Below, one piece after another: positions 1-9,065 of a DNA stretch of 41,739 nucleotides; position 1 is the first letter of the stretch, and every line of letters begins with the position of its first letter. The stretch is taken from positions 1-41,739 of the forward strand of contig NZ_RCBY01000046.1 in assembly GCF_003838195.1 (NCBI RefSeq). Direction: 5' to 3'. This stretch comes from Okeania hirsuta. GTDB lineage: Bacteria > Cyanobacteriota > Cyanobacteriia > Cyanobacteriales > Microcoleaceae. A model generated the notes under the pieces. The model was not told the DNA's origin, made no database searches, and was given only the letters and a program-made list of their open reading frames with translations. Both the position numbers and the translations under genes were made by a program.

Positions 1-96
1 TGACGGCCACACTTGACACAGATATAATTTTGCTTACCTTTTCACGTGACCATTTTTATGGATGTGGTGACTGTGGTATTCTGGACATTCAATTAC
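1..96 (-). pseudogene. IS1-family InsA remnant, cut by window edge
   Basis: Read on the minus strand this stretch gives a CPxY...IHKNGH segment and then, after a one-base frameshift in an A run, GKQNYICVKCGRQ. Cyanobacterial IS1 InsA proteins begin with a zinc-finger-like CPxC...KNG...GKQxYxCxxCGRQF pattern. The second cysteine of the first CxxC is Tyr here and the frame is broken, so this is a decayed copy; the rest lies beyond the left edge. The match rests on the motif alone. Confidence 0.55.
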
Positions 97-576
97 ATTC
101 CTCCTTGAACTTTACACGCTGATCATTCTCTGAATCATCTTCTTTTCTGACAACGCCGCATTTCAGCATTGGTAATTGGTAAGATGATTTTCTGGTAAGG
201 GTCATTTCAGTATTTGCCCGAAATATAGTGTATGTAAGTCTTGGAGCTGCTTTTATCGGAGAAAAGTGTATTGAAAAATACATTTTTTTGATAACTGTAG
301 ACAAGATTTTTGCCCCCCACACTCCCCATACTCCACACAAAGAACATTCCATGATAATTGAGAGTATTTAGAGACAATACTTATCCGATCGTTTCCCAAC
401 TTTTTTGTTTATTGTAACTAATTAAACAGACATGATATAAAACTGCTGCTAAAAGTTTGACTTGCGATCGCAGACTATTCTTAATAAACCCCAAAGTTAT
501 CAATAAAATTGATAACTTAAAAAAATATTGAGAATATATCTCAATTAGTAGCTCCGGTTCTAAACTAAGTTTAAGT
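97..576. other. Gene-poor AT-rich stretch
   Basis: No convincing gene was seen. A minus-strand open frame (89-352) beginning MECSLCGVWG has no recognisable domain and overlaps the IS1 remnant, so it is not called. One HIP1 octamer lies near 465. Confidence 0.4.
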
Positions 577-799
577 AGGGTTTGTTGAAAAAGTCTTATG
601 GGTAAGGGTAGGAGACAGGAAAAATGGAAATTATAGAGGAGGTAGGAGGAAGAATAATCAAGGGATTATTCTGCGCAACTATGCGCCTAAAATGCTAATT
701 TTTTGAACCATTACGACCATTAAGCTTGCACTTTTTTTAACTAAAAAAATGCGCTCAACCTTTATACGTCAATGCTTTTAGATTTAATCAGCAAACCCT
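577..799. mobile_element. MITE, AGGGTTTG family, 4-bp target duplication
   Basis: The ends form an inverted repeat, AGGGTTTGTTGA on the left and TCAGCAAACCCT on the right. The element is flanked by AAGT at 573-576 and 800-803, which fits a 4-bp target-site duplication. There is no transposase inside. A second member with the same interior landmarks (a TAGAGGAGGTAGGAG block, and TTTTAGAtTTAATCAGC near the right end) lies at 37755-37995, and a lone end lies at 28012. It is non-autonomous and would need a transposase encoded elsewhere. Confidence 0.75.
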
Positions 800-1007
800 A
801 AGTAGAAAATTTCAACAAAATAATGATTTATTTAAGTCGAAGTAGCTTGGAAAAACTTGCTATTAGCAAATCCCGCTTAATAACTTTTTTTATTAATAAT
901 TTATCCCTAAGTTTGAGAAAGCTAACTTTGTAGCGCTCGCCGTTAAGGTTTGGAGAAGGTCATTTGAGTTGATTTACCAATGTTGCAAACAAAAGGAAAT
1001 TGAGATA

Positions 1008-1247
1008 ATGCCTAAAACAATATTCAATTTAGCAAGAATACAAGTATCTGATTATAACCCAGTTCAACTACTCTTTGAACTACAGGAGAAGTTAGAAGGT
1101 TTTAACAGAGATGATTTTGCTGAGTTGATGGGAGTGCAACCCCAAACTGTTCGCCAATGGTGTAGTAAACATGGTAATCCCAATCTTCAAGCTAGACAAT
1201 TAGCTGGTGAAATTAAGGTCAGACTACAACGTGATCGGATATTGTAG
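1008..1247 (+). CDS. Small helix-turn-helix protein
   Basis: This 79-residue protein starts at the ATG preceded by AAAGGAAA about 8 nt upstream. An upstream TTG at 969 extends the frame but has no ribosome binding site. The middle (FNRDDFAELMGVQPQTVRQW, about residues 35-54) looks like a helix-turn-helix of the Xre or MerR-like kind, with GVQPQTVRQW as the recognition helix. It ends 91 nt before the cyclase gene on the same strand, so it may be a local regulator of that locus; this is inferred from position. No longer family assignment is possible by eye. Confidence 0.6.
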   Translation: MPKTIFNLARIQVSDYNPVQLLFELQEKLEGFNRDDFAELMGVQPQTVRQWCSKHGNPNLQARQLAGEIKVRLQRDRIL

Positions 1248-1338
1248 GAAATTGTAGATTGAATCTACTGACATTTTATCTTAATTAGTTCACTATCTAA
1301 ATATAAGCAATTAATACTTTATCAACAAAGGAAAAATC

Positions 1339-2610
1339 ATGGTTGACTATAACATTACACAAGAATGGACTCCAGGAAAAATGGTTGAACTCAGCACCGA
1401 GCTGGAAAAACCCAGTCCATTTTATTTCGGATACGATATTAAAGAACATTTTCTCAAAGAATTGTCAAAACACGAGATAGACAAAATCTTTTTCTTTTGT
1501 GAGCAAAATATGTTTGGACTTTACGGAGAGGAACTGTTCCACGAACTGAATTCGGAATACAGATGTCTTCTAGAAATGGTTCCCGCTGGTGAGAAAAGTA
1601 AGTATTTCTCAGTCTTAGAGCAAATATGTGAAACATTAGTTAATGAAGGTGTATCTAAAAAATCTCTATTAATTGCCTTTGGTGGAGGAACAGTAGGAAA
1701 TGTCGTCGGTTTGGTTGCTGGATTAATTTATCGTGGAATTCACTTTGTCGAAGTATCTACAACCATGACTGGTATAACTGATAGTACCCTCAGTAATAAA
1801 CAAGCGGTTAATGGTTTAAGTGGTAAAAATCACTTTGGTATTTATCATAGTCCTCTGTTTATTTGGGCAGATACAAAATACCTCAAAACAGAGCCTGCTT
1901 TCTCCAAGCGATGTGGCATTATTGAAGGGATTAAAAATGGTTTTATTGCTGAACCTACCTTCTTGGATTATTTAGACAAAACTCTTAATCCTGAGCTTAA
2001 TTTTTCCCAGCAGGTGTTAACTGACCTAGCTTATAAAATTATTCTTTCCAAGCTAGAAATACTTAAAAAAGACCCGACGGAAAAACATTATGGAATTATT
2101 CTAGAGTATGGTCATACCTTTGGTCATGGTTTGGAATGGCTGCTAAAAGGAAAACTGTCTCATGGAGAAGCAGTTTCTTATGGTATGAAAATAGTAGCGG
2201 AACTAGGGCAAGAACTGGGCTTTATGTCACAAGCAGATGTAGATTTGCACCACCACTTTATTGATGACAAACTTGGATTTAATCATCCTTGGCCTGAGCA
2301 TGTAACTACTGATTTATTGATGAAGGCGATGATTGCAGATAATAAGAAAACAGGAGACGACCTTCGGTTTGTTATGTTAGAAAAAATCGGTCAATGTTAT
2401 AATCCAGAAGGAGATTATTTGATGACAGTTGATAATAAAACTGTAGAAAAAGTTCTGGATAATTATATTAAAAAAGCAACTGGAAAAGTTGCAGTCTCAA
2501 CTGCAATTATGGAGCAATCTAACTCTACCAGGAAAGTTGCAGTTGAGACTGCAATTATGGAGGAATCTAACTCTACTTCTCCTCAACAGAAGTCAAAAGT
2601 CAAAATTTAA
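1339..2610 (+). CDS. Sugar-phosphate cyclase, 2-deoxy-scyllo-inosose synthase-like
   Basis: This member of the dehydroquinate synthase superfamily has 423 residues. Enzymes of this fold cyclise sugar phosphates using NAD and a metal. The NAD loop GGGTVGNVVG (115-124) has Gly-Asn where dehydroquinate synthase has Gly-Asp, and the substrate segment reads DSTLSNKQAVN (148-158). Both resemble 2-deoxy-scyllo-inosose synthase (BtrC type: GGGxxGN, DSVLSIKQAVN) more than dehydroquinate, EEVS or DDGS enzymes. Likely metal ligands are E196, H259 (EYGHTFGH) and H275 (HGEA). The ATG has AAGGAA upstream. The last 40 or so residues (KVAVSTAIMEQSNST, twice) come from a 48-bp DNA repeat and are probably not part of the fold. 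The expected reaction is glucose-6-phosphate to a carbocyclic inosose, but the exact product is inference. It heads a locus of isomerase, SDR, exporters and sulfotransferase. Confidence 0.8.
   Translation: MVDYNITQEWTPGKMVELSTELEKPSPFYFGYDIKEHFLKELSKHEIDKIFFFCEQNMFGLYGEELFHELNSEYRCLLEMVPAGEKSKYFSVLEQICETLVNEGVSKKSLLIAFGGGTVGNVVGLVAGLIYRGIHFVEVSTTMTGITDSTLSNKQAVNGLSGKNHFGIYHSPLFIWADTKYLKTEPAFSKRCGIIEGIKNGFIAEPTFLDYLDKTLNPELNFSQQVLTDLAYKIILSKLEILKKDPTEKHYGIILEYGHTFGHGLEWLLKGKLSHGEAVSYGMKIVAELGQELGFMSQADVDLHHHFIDDKLGFNHPWPEHVTTDLLMKAMIADNKKTGDDLRFVMLEKIGQCYNPEGDYLMTVDNKTVEKVLDNYIKKATGKVAVSTAIMEQSNSTRKVAVETAIMEESNSTSPQQKSKVKI
2489..2554. repeat. Mirror pair of 18-bp hairpins inside the cyclase 3' end
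   Basis: TTGCAGTCTCAACTGCAA (2489-2506) and TTGCAGTTGAGACTGCAA (2537-2554) are exact reverse complements. Each is itself a 7-bp stem with a 4-nt loop. The surrounding sequence repeats directly with a 48-bp period, so the loop has been inverted between the copies. The repeat adds about 32 residues to the cyclase C-terminus. Confidence 0.75.
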
Positions 2611-2697
2611 AATTCATGCATTAAGACTTTGTAGACTCAAAACTTTGATACTAACGAAATTCAAATGGACTGTTTCAGCTAAAATAGTGCATTATGG

Positions 2698-2723
2698 TAG
2701 GGACGTTCCATGGAACGTCCCTA
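2698..2723. repeat. Perfect 26-bp palindrome
   Basis: The centre is GGGACGTTCCATGGAACG, extended symmetrically to TAGGG and CCCTA. It lies in the spacer after the cyclase gene. Palindromes of this kind are scattered through cyanobacterial spacers. It could fold as a hairpin in the transcript, but no T tract follows, so a terminator role is not shown. Confidence 0.6.
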
Positions 2724-2917
2724 GGGGATATGGAGAGATGGGGAGCAAAATTGTTGTTGGGTTACTCTGACGGGATCTTGCTACGTTATAGCTATTAATC
2801 CCTATATCCGTGGCATAATTGGTGTGAGCACCTCAACCTAACCTACACTTATTGCAACATTTTAGCTGTGTCAGTCCACTACATTAATGCACTGACAACT
2901 GTAAAAAAGGTCGAGCA

Positions 2918-4117
2918 ATGGAAAACAGTAAATTTCTGAGTCACAGTACAAAAATTTACTTAGACAGAAACCTGCAAATCATCATTGGGATAACATTGAT
3001 AGCAGTCTTAGGTTCAGCAGGTAGTATTGGACCAGTATTGCCAACAATGGCATCAGCACTGCAAATTCCTCCAGAAAAAATAGGATTAGTGATTACAGCA
3101 TTTGTTGTACCCATCGCCATTGGAACTCCCATCTTAGGAGTATTAGCAGATCGCTTTGGGAGAAAACAAATACTCATTCCCTCATTATTATTATTTGCCA
3201 TCGCCGGAGTTGCTTGCAGTTTTGCTCCCAATTTTCGCACATTGCTAGAATTGCGGTTTCTCCAGGGTGTAGGAGCTGCTAGTTTAGAATTCCTCGCACT
3301 TACATTAATCAGCGATTTGTATGCAGGCAAAAGTTTAACATCAGCAATGGCATTCAACGCTAGTATGATTGGTATAAGTTTGACAGTGTATCCTCTAATA
3401 ACTGGATGGTTAGCAACATGGGGATGGCGCTATCCTTTTTTACTGCCATTGCTCGCAGTTCCAGTTGTACTTGCTGTTATTTTTTTCCTAGAATTACCCT
3501 CCTTTAAAAAAACACCAAAATTCCGTTTGAGAGTATATTTAAGAAATATTTGGCATAGTGTTAATAATAGGCAGGTATTAGGATTGTTGTTTGCAGTAGT
3601 TGCTTTATTTATATTACTATTTGGTGCTTATTTTACTTATATTCCGATTTTAGCTGCAGATATTTTTGCAGGTTCTAATGTGGCAATTGGAATTATTTTA
3701 GCAACTATGGCGCTATCTTTAGCATTTGTGTCTTCTCAGGTAGCATTATTTTCCCAATCTATATCAGAGTTTACCCTAATTAAAATTTCATTTGTACTTT
3801 ATACTTTGGCAGTAATAGTTACTCCATTCCTACAAAGTATGTGGTTATTATTAATCCCTAGTATTTTGTTTGGAGCTGCTCATGGAATGTGTTATCCTGC
3901 TACTCAGGCATTGTTAGGAAAACTCGCTCCTCCAGATTATCGCGCTGGTTTTATGGCTGTTAATGCTACGGTTTTATCTACAGGACAAGCATTAGGTCCG
4001 TTGTTAGCTGGAGTTGCTTTTGGAATTTGGGGAATGGCTGGAGTTTTTTATGCTGCGGCTGGTTTTTCTGTTTTGAGTTTGGGGTTAATTAGTAAACTTT
4101 TTGTGACTATTGAATAA
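2918..4117 (+). CDS. MFS transporter, DHA1-type (paralogue 1)
   Basis: This 399-residue protein has about twelve hydrophobic segments. It carries the MFS motif A between helices 2 and 3 (GVLADRFGRKQIL, about residues 72-84) and an ALGPLLAG segment late in the protein. It would sit in the inner membrane and act as a proton-coupled transporter, most likely an exporter; the substrate is unknown. It is clearly paralogous to the protein at 10354-11565, with shared segments such as IIIGITLIA, FGRKQILIP/YGKKQILIP, TWGWRYPFLL and YRAGFMAVN. Each paralogue lies upstream of a copy of the same isomerase, which argues for a duplicated export-plus-enzyme cassette. Confidence 0.85.
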   Translation: MENSKFLSHSTKIYLDRNLQIIIGITLIAVLGSAGSIGPVLPTMASALQIPPEKIGLVITAFVVPIAIGTPILGVLADRFGRKQILIPSLLLFAIAGVACSFAPNFRTLLELRFLQGVGAASLEFLALTLISDLYAGKSLTSAMAFNASMIGISLTVYPLITGWLATWGWRYPFLLPLLAVPVVLAVIFFLELPSFKKTPKFRLRVYLRNIWHSVNNRQVLGLLFAVVALFILLFGAYFTYIPILAADIFAGSNVAIGIILATMALSLAFVSSQVALFSQSISEFTLIKISFVLYTLAVIVTPFLQSMWLLLIPSILFGAAHGMCYPATQALLGKLAPPDYRAGFMAVNATVLSTGQALGPLLAGVAFGIWGMAGVFYAAAGFSVLSLGLISKLFVTIE

Positions 4118-4262
4118 GCATTCAGCGGTCGGCATTCAGCTATCAGCTTTATTACCTTTAGTGGACAATTTAAGCTCGTTGTTCTTGTGCTTCAATGTTC
4201 AAAAATGTAGTAGAAGTTAAGCAAATACTTTGAGTATTTTTTCATATATTTAGCAATACAAA

Positions 4263-5232
4263 AAAATGAGTATAAGTATACAGAGAAAAATCGGCGTTAC
4301 TACCTGGATATTTGGTCATAATAAATTAGAAAAAACTGCCAATATTATTTCAGAGATGGGTTTTGATGGAGTGGAATTATATGTAGATATTAATCAAACT
4401 CAACCTCAAAATGTGAAAAATATTTTGGCAGATAATGGGTTAGAAATATTTTCCATGACTCCTAGTAATGTGGATTTGGGAAGTAGCGATCGCCAAACAA
4501 GAACAGTAGCTCTAGATTACTATAAAAAGTTAATTGATTATGGAGCGGAATTAGGAAATCCCATCATTACTTGCCATGAATATATTCAGAGTCAGATGGG
4601 AACTACTTATGCAGGTTCAAGAGATAATTTAATTGCTTCTTGTCAAGAATTAGCAGTTTATGCAGAAAAAGCCAAAATAAAATTAGGTTTTGAACCCCTG
4701 AATCGTTATTTATGTCGTTTCATTATGAATAGCAATGATGTTTTATCTTTACTGGCAGAAATTAAGGAGCCAAATATGACTGTTATTCTAGATACCTATC
4801 ATGGCAATTTAGAAGAAGCAAATTTAGTTGAAGCTATTCAAAGATGTGGGGATAAACTGAGTGTTTATCAAATCGCTGATTCTAACAGAAAAGGCATTGG
4901 TTTTGGCCATACTAATTTTGCCGAACATTTCGACGCACTTGATGAGATCAAATTCTCCGGTCCGATAATTCTGGAATGTGCTAAACCTCGACAAACACCA
5001 GGTTCAAAAGAAGAGATAGATTTGGATGAATTAACATTTCATTTGTCAGTCAGTAAAAAATGGATTGTGAATCAAACAAAAGTATTAGTTGCTAATAGTT
5101 GATTTATGGTTAGTAGTTTTGCTCTAGCCCTAAATTAATGTTAGGATATTCCCTCTATTTTCTTTTTATACAGTAATGCTGCGCAAATAGTCTAAACTTA
5201 TTGTACTAACTAAAAAAACGTACTGCTATATT
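4263..5232 (+). repeat. 970-bp direct duplication, copy 1
   Basis: By eye this segment matches 13144-14113 base for base at a fixed offset of 8881. It covers the isomerase gene, 3 bp before its start and about 130 bp of 3' spacer. At the left edge similarity stops 3 bp before the ATG. On the right, weaker similarity continues past a MITE inserted only in copy 2. Confidence 0.85.
4266..5102 (+). CDS. TIM-barrel sugar isomerase/epimerase, copy 1
   Basis: This 278-residue protein belongs to the xylose-isomerase-like TIM-barrel family and is closest in motif to D-psicose/D-tagatose 3-epimerases. E143 (GFEPLNRY), D176 (ILDTYHGN), H179, R208 (DSNR) and E237 (ILECA) match the metal and substrate residues of D-psicose 3-epimerase with a constant offset of seven. 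The fourth ligand position, normally His, is Gln202 (YQIADSNR). The family also includes inosose isomerase (IolI) and inosose dehydratase (IolE), so a role on the cyclase product is plausible but unproven. There is no clear Shine-Dalgarno. An identical copy lies at 13147-13983. Confidence 0.8.
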   Translation: MSISIQRKIGVTTWIFGHNKLEKTANIISEMGFDGVELYVDINQTQPQNVKNILADNGLEIFSMTPSNVDLGSSDRQTRTVALDYYKKLIDYGAELGNPIITCHEYIQSQMGTTYAGSRDNLIASCQELAVYAEKAKIKLGFEPLNRYLCRFIMNSNDVLSLLAEIKEPNMTVILDTYHGNLEEANLVEAIQRCGDKLSVYQIADSNRKGIGFGHTNFAEHFDALDEIKFSGPIILECAKPRQTPGSKEEIDLDELTFHLSVSKKWIVNQTKVLVANS

Positions 5233-5578
5233 AAGTATTTGAGGAGCCAAAGCCCAACTACTTGTCCTGACCAAAAAACATACTGCTATGTTAAGTATTT
5301 GGTAAGCATTCAGCCGTCAACTATTGCTTTTAATTTTAGATAAAAGCTTTACTAATTGAGTCAGAATTTATACTTACTATAAAAGCTGCCTGAAACAGTC
5401 TATATTCATTAAAATCCTCTTTTTTTTGCTGAAATATGACTGCTAATAGCTGAATGCTTAAAGTATTTGAGGGGCTAAAGCCCAACTACAAACAATTTTT
5501 GTTGGGTTTCCTACGTCTACCCAACCTACGCTTATTGTTTCCTTTAAATACTACGAATTAAAATTAGGATAAAACAAA
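5233..5578. other. Repeat-rich spacer before the SDR gene
   Basis: The spacer holds dispersed cyanobacterial hairpins. The block GGGGCTAAAGCCCAACTAC (5471-5489) is repeated in variant forms near 5245, 7218, 8700 and 14280. A GTTGGGT...ACCCAAC stem lies at 5501-5525 and recurs near 14430 and 37465. No gene is seen. The last 60 nt before the SDR start are nearly the same as those before the SDR pseudogene at 14507. Confidence 0.5.
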
Positions 5579-6346
5579 ATGAATCCCATCTATCAAGACT
5601 TAAAAGAAAAACATATTTTAATCACTGGTGGTAGTAATGGAATTGGCGAAGCTTTAACTAAAACATTTGCCGAACAAGCAGCAGAAGTTACAATTTTAGA
5701 TAAAGATTATGAAAGAGGTTTAAAAGTAGCTGAAGAATGCCAACAATATCATTGTAAAGTCAACGTCTATGGAATAGATTTAACTGATAGTGAAGCTTTA
5801 ACAGAAACTTTAGCTAAAGTTAAAAAAGACAAACCAGTAGTAAATGTTTTAATTAACAATGCTGGTTACGACCCCCGATGTAATTTGCTAGAAATGTCAG
5901 CACAACAATGGAATGATTTATTTCAATTAAATGTTGTACATTATTTTATTACCTGTCGAGAATTATTACCAGAAATGATTAATGCTGGTGGCGGTAGTAT
6001 TATTATGACAAGTTCTCACCTAGTTTGGATTGCCAAACCAGATATGGTTGCTTACAATGCTACAAAAGCAGCAATAGTAGGTATGGTTCGGACTTTAGCA
6101 GAAGCAGTAGGCAAACACCATATTCGGGTAAATTCTGTAGCACCAGGTTGGATAATGACAGAAAGGCAACTCCAACAGTGGGTGACACCAGAAGCAAAAC
6201 ATAAAACTGTACATGAGTTACAATCAATTCCCATAGAATTAACACCCCAAGAATTAGTCGGAACATATTTATTTCTCGCTTCCGATACATCCAGAGCAAT
6301 AACTCGTCAGACCATAGTTGTAGATGCAGGGTATGCACAGACTTAA
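5579..6346 (+). CDS. Short-chain dehydrogenase/reductase
   Basis: This is a classical SDR of 255 residues, the usual length. The cofactor motif TGGSNGIGE lies near residues 16-24, NNAG near 91-94, the catalytic serine in MTSSH (about 145) and the YNATK catalytic pair near 158-162. An acidic residue in LDKD after beta-2 suggests NAD(H) rather than NADP(H). The weak AGGA upstream suits the ATG used. It probably oxidises or reduces a hydroxyl/keto group on the carbocycle made by the neighbouring cyclase and isomerase; that substrate is inferred from context. A truncated copy lies at 14507. Confidence 0.85.
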   Translation: MNPIYQDLKEKHILITGGSNGIGEALTKTFAEQAAEVTILDKDYERGLKVAEECQQYHCKVNVYGIDLTDSEALTETLAKVKKDKPVVNVLINNAGYDPRCNLLEMSAQQWNDLFQLNVVHYFITCRELLPEMINAGGGSIIMTSSHLVWIAKPDMVAYNATKAAIVGMVRTLAEAVGKHHIRVNSVAPGWIMTERQLQQWVTPEAKHKTVHELQSIPIELTPQELVGTYLFLASDTSRAITRQTIVVDAGYAQT

Positions 6347-6350
6347 TACA

Positions 6351-7081
6351 CAAGTCAAAAGTCAAAAGTCAAAAGTAAGAATCTGACCAGGTTCAGTTAT
6401 TCTTCAGTTTTGGCTTTGTTGCATGAAAGTCGCGTTCTTAACATCCATTCCGCACCTATATTGCTCTGTTTCGCAATTATTAATGTTCTATTGATCTATT
6501 GTCCAATAGTTATTGCTCTGCACAGAAAGCGATCGCTATACACAAGTCAAAAGTCAAAAGTCAAAAGTTAAAAGTAAGAATCTGACCAGGTTCAGTTATT
6601 CTTCAGTTTTGGCTTTGTTGCATGAAAGTCGCGTTCTTAACATCCATTCCGCACCTATATTGCTCTGTTTCGCAATTATTGATGTTCTATTGATCTATTG
6701 TCCAATAGTTATTGCTCTGCACAGAAAGCGATCGCTATACACAAGTCAAAAGTCAAAAGTCAAAAGTTAAAAGTAAGAATCTGACCAGGTTCAGTTATTC
6801 TTCAGTTTTGGCTTTGTTGCATGAAAGTCGCGTTCTTAACATCCATTCCGCACCTATATTGCTCTGTTTCGCAATTATTGATGTTCTATTGATCTATTGT
6901 CCAATAGTTATTTGTCTGTCTATCAAACCTCAAAGCTTTTACCTGTAAAAGTTTCAGCGTTTTTTTGTTAAGCATTGATGTTCTATTGATCTATTGTCCA
7001 ATAGTTACAGCAGTTTCCGCGCGTTATCAAGTACATATGCGGAGCAAGTGCGACAGCTATATACTTTCATGCAACAAAGCC
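6351..7081. repeat. Tandem 192-199 bp repeats with IS-like inverted ends
   Basis: Three near-identical units start at 6351, 6543 and 6742. Each begins with CAAGTCAAAAGTC heptamers and contains GGCTTTGTTGCATGAAAGT. Units 1 and 2 end with a HIP1 site; unit 3 is cut short, and a partial tail recurs at about 6977-7007. The 19-bp sequence reappears perfectly inverted at 7063-7081. GGCTTTGTTG resembles IS5-group termini, so this looks like a non-autonomous element amplified in tandem. Open frames inside the units start in the repeat and are not real genes. Confidence 0.7.
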
Positions 7082-7247
7082 TTATTTAATTATTAATTAT
7101 TAATTATTCGGTAAATATATCTATAGCGCTACCCATTAAGGTTAGGATATGAATAGAAGCTGAAACCCTTTTTTATTCCCCTGTTGCCTGTTGCCTGTTG
7201 CCTGTTGCCTTGCGCGTAACGCTAAAGCGCAACTACAAACAAAGACT

Positions 7248-8459
7248 ATGTCTCAAAAATCAACTATGGGTATTAACAAAACTTTATTAATTATGGCAAT
7301 GGTCGGTGGAGCTGCAGTTGCCAACTTATATTACAATCAACCCCTATTAGCAATAATTGCCGAAAGCTTCCATGCTCCCACTCAGCAAGTTGGGTTAATT
7401 CCCATGATGACACAAATAGGTTATGCCTTGGGATTACTGCTATTTGTGCCCTTGGGCGATATCATAGAACGACGACGCTTAATTGTGACAATGCTGATAG
7501 CAACTGCTCTAGTTTTACTAACAGCAGCTATCTCTCCTAATATTAGTTGGTTAATTGTTGCAAGTTTACTTATTGGTATGACTACAATAGTGCCCCAACT
7601 TGTTGTACCGTTTGCTGCTTTTTTAGTAGAACCGGGAAAACGTGGCAAAGCTGTCGGAACTGTGATGAGTGGTTTATTCATTGGGATTGTTTTAGCTAGA
7701 ATGACTAGCGGATTCGTCGGAGCAAATTTTGGTTGGCGAGCAATATATTTCTTTGCTAGTGGGTTGATGATATTAATAGCAGTAGTATCAATATTTGTAC
7801 TGCCAAAAGCAAAACCTTCTGTCACTCTCTCATACCCTAAATTAATTCTTTCTTTGGGGCAAATAATTCGAGAACAATTATTATTGCGACAAGTAGCTTT
7901 AATTGGGGCAATGTCTTTTGCTGCTAATAGTATTTTCTGGAGTACAATGGCATTTTTCCTGAAAGCGCCACCCCTAAACTACAGTAGTAAAGTAGCAGGA
8001 ATGTTTGGTTTGGTTGGTATTGTTGGAGCTATAACAGCGATAATTGCTGGTCGAATGGCAGATCGAAAAAATCCTAGATTGATTTCTATGTTAGGTGTTG
8101 TGATTTCTAGTTCATCATTTTTAGTATTTTCTTTAGCAAGATATGAATTATGGGGTTTAATTTTGGGAGTGATGTTGTTAGATTTGGGAGTACAAACAAC
8201 TCAAATCTCTAACCAAGCACAAATTTATAGTTTGCCTGCCAAAATACATAGTCGTCTGAATACAGTTTATATGGTTTCCTATTTTGTAGGAGGAGCTATG
8301 GGTTCTTACTGTGGTAACTATGCTTGGAGTAATTGGCAATGGAACGGAGTTTGTGGCGTTGCTTTATTTGTTCTCGTTTCAGCTTTGAGTATTTTATACT
8401 TTACAATTTTCTGGAAAAAACCAAAGCAACAACTTTTGAGTCTTAGATCGACAAGATGA
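7248..8459 (+). CDS. MFS transporter, YNQPLL type
   Basis: This 403-residue protein has about twelve membrane segments and the conserved ANLYYNQPLL start of helix 1 seen in one DHA1 subgroup, with LGDIIERRRLI as motif A. It starts at the ATG at 7248. A longer frame from a TTG at 7191 runs through CCTGTTG heptamer repeats and is unlikely to be translated. It is distant from the other two MFS proteins of the locus. It may export a product or take up a precursor; the substrate cannot be read from sequence. Confidence 0.85.
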   Translation: MSQKSTMGINKTLLIMAMVGGAAVANLYYNQPLLAIIAESFHAPTQQVGLIPMMTQIGYALGLLLFVPLGDIIERRRLIVTMLIATALVLLTAAISPNISWLIVASLLIGMTTIVPQLVVPFAAFLVEPGKRGKAVGTVMSGLFIGIVLARMTSGFVGANFGWRAIYFFASGLMILIAVVSIFVLPKAKPSVTLSYPKLILSLGQIIREQLLLRQVALIGAMSFAANSIFWSTMAFFLKAPPLNYSSKVAGMFGLVGIVGAITAIIAGRMADRKNPRLISMLGVVISSSSFLVFSLARYELWGLILGVMLLDLGVQTTQISNQAQIYSLPAKIHSRLNTVYMVSYFVGGAMGSYCGNYAWSNWQWNGVCGVALFVLVSALSILYFTIFWKKPKQQLLSLRSTR

Positions 8460-8836
8460 AATTTTTGTGCAACCCCCTATAGCTCCAGTAGTGGATTGTT
8501 TGATCTTAAATGGTGCATTAGGGAGTAGGGGAGTAGGGGAGTGGGGGAGTAGGGGAGAAAAATTGCTGTTGGGTTTATCCTGCGGATAAGCTCCGAAGAT
8601 CGCACTTCCTCAACCTAACCTACGCCTATTGCACCATTTTAGATGTGTCGCTCCAGTAGCTTTCGTAGTTGTGCTAAAGCACTCCAAATATCTCTAGCAG
8701 CGCTAAAGCGCAACTACAAACTCAGACTTTTTTATAATTATTGCAACCAACTTTACCGAAAAAAGGAGAGGTAATTCTAAATTCTAAATTCTAAATTCTA
8801 AATTCTTGAAATCCTATCCGTTTTAAAGGAGAAGTA
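8460..8836. other. Spacer of low-complexity repeats
   Basis: It contains GGGGAGTA repeats (about 8520-8560), a CCTAACCTACGCC block shared with other spacers, a GCTAAAGCGCAACTAC block near 8702, and TAAATTC heptamers (about 8774-8803). No gene is seen. Confidence 0.45.
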
Positions 8837-8986
8837 ATATCATGTCCGCTGGTATCGTTTGTGTAAAATCAAGGGTGAATATCTACAGGAAATTTACGTT
8901 TTTTCAAGCTTTTAAGCCTTCTTCCCTCTTCCCTCTTCCTTCTTCCTTACTTCACTATACAATACCGATGCTACCGGACATGATAT
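8837..8986. mobile_element. MITE, ATATCATGTCCG family
   Basis: The ends ATATCATGTCCG and CGGACATGATAT form a perfect 12-bp inverted repeat around 126 bp of non-coding DNA. Related ends occur at 10065, 29508-29525 (inverted) and 41199-41470. No transposase is present. It is followed by more TAAATTC heptamers. Confidence 0.7.
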
Positions 8987-9065
8987 AATTCTAAATTCTA
9001 AATTCTAAATTCTAAATTCTTAAAACCTACACTTTTACACAACAAAATAAATAGGAATTTTAACT

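Noticed and set aside
1339-2610. Housekeeping dehydroquinate synthase (aroB)
   Set aside because: GGGxxGN replaces GGGxxGD and SNKQAVN replaces GGKTAVN, and the neighbours are not shikimate genes.
6513-6948. Open frames of 85 and 78 codons sharing the same sequence
   Set aside because: They lie wholly within tandem IS-like repeats, start in the repeat and differ only where the repeat ends.
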